Below, piece by piece: positions 59,107 to 64,000 of a DNA stretch of 64,000 nt. The notes under the pieces are model-generated. The model was not told where the DNA came from. It did no database searches and saw nothing but the letters and a program-made list of their open reading frames with translations. The position numbers were made by a program, and so were the translations under genes. The number at the start of each line of letters is the position of its first letter. Position 1 is the first letter of the stretch. This stretch comes from Apostichopus japonicus. Its lineage: Eukaryota; Echinodermata; Holothuroidea; Aspidochirotida; Stichopodidae. The DNA lies in contig NC_092565.1 of assembly GCF_037975245.1 (NCBI RefSeq), forward strand, positions 18,827,999 through 18,891,998, written 5' to 3'.

Positions 59107-62100
59107 TTAAATAATCTTGTTGGTGATTGTTCCAATTTCATCTACCTCACACTCCACAACATCTCCTCTCTGTAGAAAAAAGGGTAAGAGAGAAACCAGT
59201 ATAGAAACTTGATGAATTTTGAATTAAGAAATGGAAGTCAAAAGCAACAAAAGTCGTTAAAAACCGTCGTAGCCAGTCATAAATGCATCAAGACACGGTC
59301 GAGACTGATCACAACAGCTATCTTGCAAAGAGCATAGAAAGTGTTGGCTAGAATAAGATTCAAACCAGTGACCTAAGGGTTATAATCCCTCACTCTACCA
59401 GCTAAAACTATCCAGCCCTTAGTTGGTGGTGATGGTGAGTTCATGACACTGTTTATACAATGTGAAATATTTTTGAGAAAATGGCCAAGTTTTACACCAT
59501 TTGAACCAGCTTACACCCATTTGAAATAACCTGTTGACCCCTTGAAGCTCAGAGGGAGACAACTGGTGGGAGACTCATGTGCATGTTTAAAGCAAAAGTA
59601 AAAACTATGGTGAACTAGTCCAGTCTGTGGCGTTAAAAGCTATAAGACCAACAATAGCACCCATTGAGGTCATGATTTGAAGTATTGGCCAGTCAAAGTA
59701 AAGAAGTGGGTTATTCAGTCAGGCCAAAGCCACAGTTTTCCGGAACCAGATGGTCTCTGGCAGATGGGCATGGAAGCAAAGAGGCAGGTAAGCTTACCTT
59801 TAAAAATACTGGCTCTGGTTTTTGAAAGATCCCAACACCTGGAGGGGTACCAGTCAGTATGATATCACCTGGTTTGAGAGTCATGAACCTGAAATATTAA
59901 AACAAAATGGTCAAGGAAGAAATATTCTACTGCACATTAACTCCTAATGATCAACCCAATTGAACATTAAAAGAAAAACATTGTTCTCTTTTGACATTTA
60001 TTTTTTGGTTGAGACGTAACAGTGTATTCCTCCTATAGCAATTTCTTGCACATCTTCCCCCTCTCCCCTCCATTCTCCTTGCCCTTAATTTGCCCACAGC
60101 CAAACTAGTAACAAAGATAGTTCATAAAGCCCTTACACCATGTTGAGTGCTAAAGTTATTTTTTTTTAGCTTGCTTCTAGTCTTTCAAGCCTTGGTATCT
60201 TCTGCAATTAGCCCTCAAAAAAAACTCTCGGAGAAACTATGTACTTCGTGGAAAAGGGACATCAGTAAATGAAACTGTATTCACCTTGAGACATAGGCCA
60301 GCAGCTTGTGAGTGTTGAAGACAAGATTCTTGGTGTTACTATCTTGCACTGTCTTCCCATTCACTCTACACCGTAATCCCAAATTATTGGGATCTGAAAT
60401 AATCAAGAAAATAAAGATTTGAAGGAATAAAGAACAAGGGACAAGGATCACCCTAATAAGTTAAAGATCACCAGTATCTGCCAGATCTAGCATTGAGGGT
60501 GCATCAATGCTCAGCAAAGGTCTCACTTCAATCAGTATTTTACTGCCACCATAAACACGTCATCCCTTCCCTCCCCTCCCCCCCCTCCCCCGATTCATTT
60601 CCTTGCAAAGTTTTAACTCCTCTTAATATCTGGAAATTGTTTGGATTACCAAAATCCACTGGGAAATTATTTTTAGTGATAAACTGACATAAGTCAGTCA
60701 AATTATCCTTGTTCTTTTGGCTGATTGTCCATTTTCAAATATATTTTCCCCAGAGTGGTTCCCAAGGTTGAAATTTATTGTGATAATATTTCACCACAAT
60801 TTTACCAGCAACATTAGGCTTAGTCTGTCTCAATATAACCGTATCAGATTTACTGCAGCAAACTTGCATATATGGAATTTGAAGCATCAAAATTAATGCA
60901 AAAAATAAAAGAGAAATCAACAAGAAAGCCAATAGGCTTATTGTGATTCCTTGCCAATTGAGATTAGGATCCCAAGCTTTCGTCATTGTTGATTAAATTG
61001 ATCAGCAAGGTTCTTTCACTGACTTGAGCCTTCGGGCAAGGAATCAAAAAGCAGATTATTGAGTTAGGTTTGTGTTTTGCAACAACAATGTTTTTATCAT
61101 ATATATATATGTATATATTATTCTATTTAAGCAAAAAAAAACTTCCATATTTTTCTCCATAAAAAAAAATTAAAAGAGAAAATTCAATCAAGATGAATAA
61201 TAGCTTTAAAAAAAAATATAAAAAAATTAAGATTGGATGGGTACTGCTTTTGAAGAACATTTCAATATAATTAAAACAGATTAATAAACATATCAGTTCA
61301 ATATACTGACTGTACCTGATATTGCATCCTTTGTAACTAAAGCTGGTCCCAATGGGCAAAAGTCATCCATAGCTTTTCCCAAAAGCCATTGTTTGCCATT
61401 ACGTCTCATCTGCCAATCCCTTGCGCTAACATCGTGAGCAACTGTGTACCCGGCAACATGGTCCATGGCATCTGATTCCTGCAGGGGCATTCAAATTAGA
61501 AATTGCACTACAAGTAAGAAGGGGAAGAAATGTCAAATCGCTTCAAATCAATAGACATTTTAGATGTTTATATAGAAAAAACAATGCAAACACTTTGTAA
61601 AATCCATGAGTCATAAGATGTAGACATGTTCCAGGCCTCAATAAGACAGTAAAAATTGCATTTCATAATCCTTTTCCAGTGTCCACAAAACTAATGCAAG
61701 TTACTTGAGCAATGCTCTCTACTTGATCTCTGAAATTTTCTTTTTTGAGCAAACAAAGGGCCAATCAGTCTGTAGTCAGCTTCCACACATAACATCAATA
61801 CTGGGTTCAGCCCTGATTCTAATATGCAAATTAGACAATGTTAAGTATTTCTGTAATGAAAGCCTGACAGATGTAGACTAAAGTGCTGGTGTAAGCATTG
61901 AAAATGAATAGACTTTCTCAAGCTATTACGTATACCTGTTGTGTCACATTCATGTGACAAACTAATTAACATAATAGTTTCTGTTCAATCAATATTGATT
62001 GCATGAGAAATTAAAATAGAGATGCAAGCATTAGCTTTGAGAAAACTTGTTAAAACTGTTAAATATTTCTATTAAAGCATGCTCTGGCCAAATACAGGTT

Positions 62101-63327
62101 TAGGTATCTACAATGAAATGGATGTATGACAATTTAGTTGTACAGTAGTTTATTTCATGAATGCTCTCAATTGTTTTGTTTGCTTAACAATAATTACTTG
62201 AATCAGCTTGTGCTGAAAATCACAACAATTGCCCAAAGTTTCTAACATTGACAAAATAGTAAAAGTAATGGTTTAAATATCCACCAAAAGCTGTGCGCAT
62301 GTGATAATGAACGCTGGTTCCTAAGCAACTGGTATTGTATTAACATCAGTTTTGTTGCATACGCAACAAGCAGTACGCCATCTGCATAACGTCAATGCAT
62401 CAAATGCTCACTAACATGTCAAGGTTATTGTTGCAAACTAAAATTTAATATCTGCTTCAGAACAAAATCTGAATATGATTTTCTAAACAAACCTTTATAT
62501 TTTTGCCAGCTTTACCAATAACAATAACCATCTCAACTTCCCAGTCAAGTTCCTCTGTCTCATCAGGATACCTAATGTCATCTTTTGGTCCAATGATACA
62601 GCTAGCAAATTTGTTAAATACAAGTGGTTCTTTTGGTACTGGCTGATTTTGTTCCTCGCAATGGTCCACATAGTTCATTCCGATGCAAAGGACTTTCTCA
62701 GGGTCTGTGATTGGAGCCAGTATCTTGATGCTATTTCTAGCGAGTACATTTTCAGTAGATACGGATAACCTGCCAAAACAAAATAAATATACAGTACTAA
62801 ATAATCCATACAGACCATGCATTGATGAATCAAAGAAGGTGATTTTTAAACAAGGTTATGTATGGTTCAATTATATTGTGCTTGATCAATCATAATTTAA
62901 ATGCGAACATACAGTATACTGTTGTAGGTAATTCCATTTTTTTCTGGGTATAGTGTTATTACTATTGAAAGATCTGAATAATTTTATGACAAACTAAGTT
63001 ACTTTAATCTAGATCCATGATCCAAGTAAATAACTTACTTTATACTTACTCTTTAGCTCTCTTCATCAGAGCTTCACCACCTTTCAAGAAGCCCACCATG
63101 TTACTTGGCATCTCAGGATCAACAGAGAGATCAACCACATCACCATTCACCCCTTGCTCCACACCAATCTTTCTCTCACCATTTTTCTCAAATTGGACGA
63201 GTCTCATGTTGTAAAATGGACGAAAACCAATTGACCACTTGCCCAGCCGTTTTTCAATCCCCGAAAACAATGTTTGGCTGAGCTTAGTCTTGCAGCCTAC
63301 GTTCAGGACCTGTCGAAATTGCTGCAT
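59107..63327 (-). CDS. FAHD2: FAHD2-type fumarylacetoacetate hydrolase domain protein, six exons
   Basis: Exons (- strand): 63327-63050, 62769-62493, 61478-61316, 60393-60285, 59888-59798, 59169-59107. All have GT..AG junctions and the total is 981 nt, 326 residues plus stop. It matches FAHD2 along its length: [24 protein letters not shown], then [70 protein letters not shown], ending NKII. The acidic metal ligands of the FAH fold are in the NYVDH..EE and DWEVE region. About 40 extra N-terminal residues, rich in Lys/Arg and lacking acidic residues at first, look like a mitochondrial targeting sequence. FAH-fold enzymes cleave or decarboxylate dicarbonyl acids; FAHD2's own substrate is not settled. 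No break was seen, so the gene looks functional. Confidence 0.93.
59345..59411 (-). repeat. tRNA-derived SINE fragment in the last FAHD2 intron
   Basis: On the - strand it reads TAGCTGGTAGAGTGAGGGAT (box A like) then GGTTTGAATC (box B like), spaced as in a tRNA, with a degenerate anticodon arm. Too degraded to be a tRNA gene. Confidence 0.55.
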
Positions 63328-64000
63328 CACATGAGTATGCAGGCATTAGCTAGGCTATACGGACTTCCTTTACAGGGGGCGGGTATGATTCGTGGTACAA
63401 GGTCTGCAAATACAATGCTGATAACAATCTGAGTAAATCGTACCAGTTGTCTTGTTGTGATGTCGAACGCGATTGGTGACTGTAAAATGTACGATCATGT
63501 CCTTTTAGTCGAAGGTCGTTTTATATCATTCGAAAATAGTTTGGCGTCGAGTTTAAAAATGGTAGTATATTTACCTAAGTAGGCTAAATGAAAATATTAA
63601 AGGAAACCGTAGTCCGTGACGACAAACTGACATTTTTGGTTTCTGCTGCCGTGGGCAAACCTTTCCATCGGCATTGACTTTTTTCATGTGATCATCTTTG
63701 ATGTGACCTTTGTCCTCTACGAAAACAAGTTGGCAAAGAAACTATTTTGGCTAACATTAACAACAGAAAAGCATATATAAGAATGAGAGTTTTTGTTTTA
63801 CGTCCCTTCGAGAGAAAAAAAAGTTGGTAAAGTATTAAATACATATGCATGTTCTTTCTCTGAAAGACTTGTACTATGATAGCATCCAAAATTCGAAGCA
63901 TCTAGCAAGATAGTTTAGCTACTGATCTGTACACTAACGTTAGTGTACAGAGCAGTGAGTGTAGCGTCTTTGATTTGATCACACTGGTTACTCATCATCG
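63328..64000. other. Region upstream of FAHD2
   Basis: Presumed promoter side of the - strand gene. I see no clear core promoter motif. A 24-bp palindrome lies near the window's end. Confidence 0.4.
63927..63950. repeat. Perfect 24-bp palindrome
   Basis: CTGTACACTAAC is followed directly by its reverse complement, with no spacer. It could be a dimer binding site or the remnant of an inverted repeat. Confidence 0.7.

Overview
This is a eukaryotic, AT-rich, repeat-dense stretch. Genes are split by introns with GT..AG junctions, and the rest is mostly mobile elements, tandem arrays and many long G or C runs. A Ty3/gypsy element with protease followed directly by integrase (a layout known from deuterostomes), an intron-bearing Ginger-type integrase, tRNA-derived SINEs and a FAHD2-type gene together suggest a marine deuterostome invertebrate, most likely an echinoderm. 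That assignment is inference; no search was run.

Layout. 1-6.9 kb: a 1.7-kb hAT element with target duplication, a ~120-bp satellite and a 1.7-kb foldback element built of CTTAAG palindromes. 6.93-7.14 kb: the last exon of a monocarboxylate-transporter-like (MCT/SLC16) gene whose other exons are not seen. 7-17 kb: a SINE, a hAT-like element and a broken Ty3/gypsy copy (primer site, gag, CCHC, protease, integrase). 17.3-39.8 kb: a complete seven-exon MCT-like gene on the + strand. 39.8-48 kb: repeats, a 311-331-residue ORF and a two-exon gene encoding a 250-residue unknown protein. 48-59 kb: sparse, with one intronless 230-residue ORF. 59.1-63.3 kb: a complete six-exon FAHD2-type gene on the - strand.

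The main discovery is that the second exon of the MCT-like gene is cut in two by a 14.6-kb DNA transposon at 20493-35108. It has TGTG... inverted ends, sub-terminal GTGTCC motifs on both sides and a perfect 4-bp target duplication (CTGG). With the transposon and one CTGG copy left out, the exons sum to 1437 nt, an exact multiple of three, and the membrane segment reads through. The transposon carries a decayed, intron-containing integrase/transposase on its - strand with DDE core and GPY motif, as in Ginger1 transposons. It is itself host to other insertions: a non-LTR fragment, two elements of a CATAGGCGTA family with about 9-bp duplications, a hAT MITE nested in one of these, and two 17-32-bp micro-palindromes flanked by 9-bp direct repeats.

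The two confidently identified protein genes are metabolic: a membrane carrier of the monocarboxylate family and a probably mitochondrial FAH-superfamily enzyme. Nothing in the sequence links their regulation.
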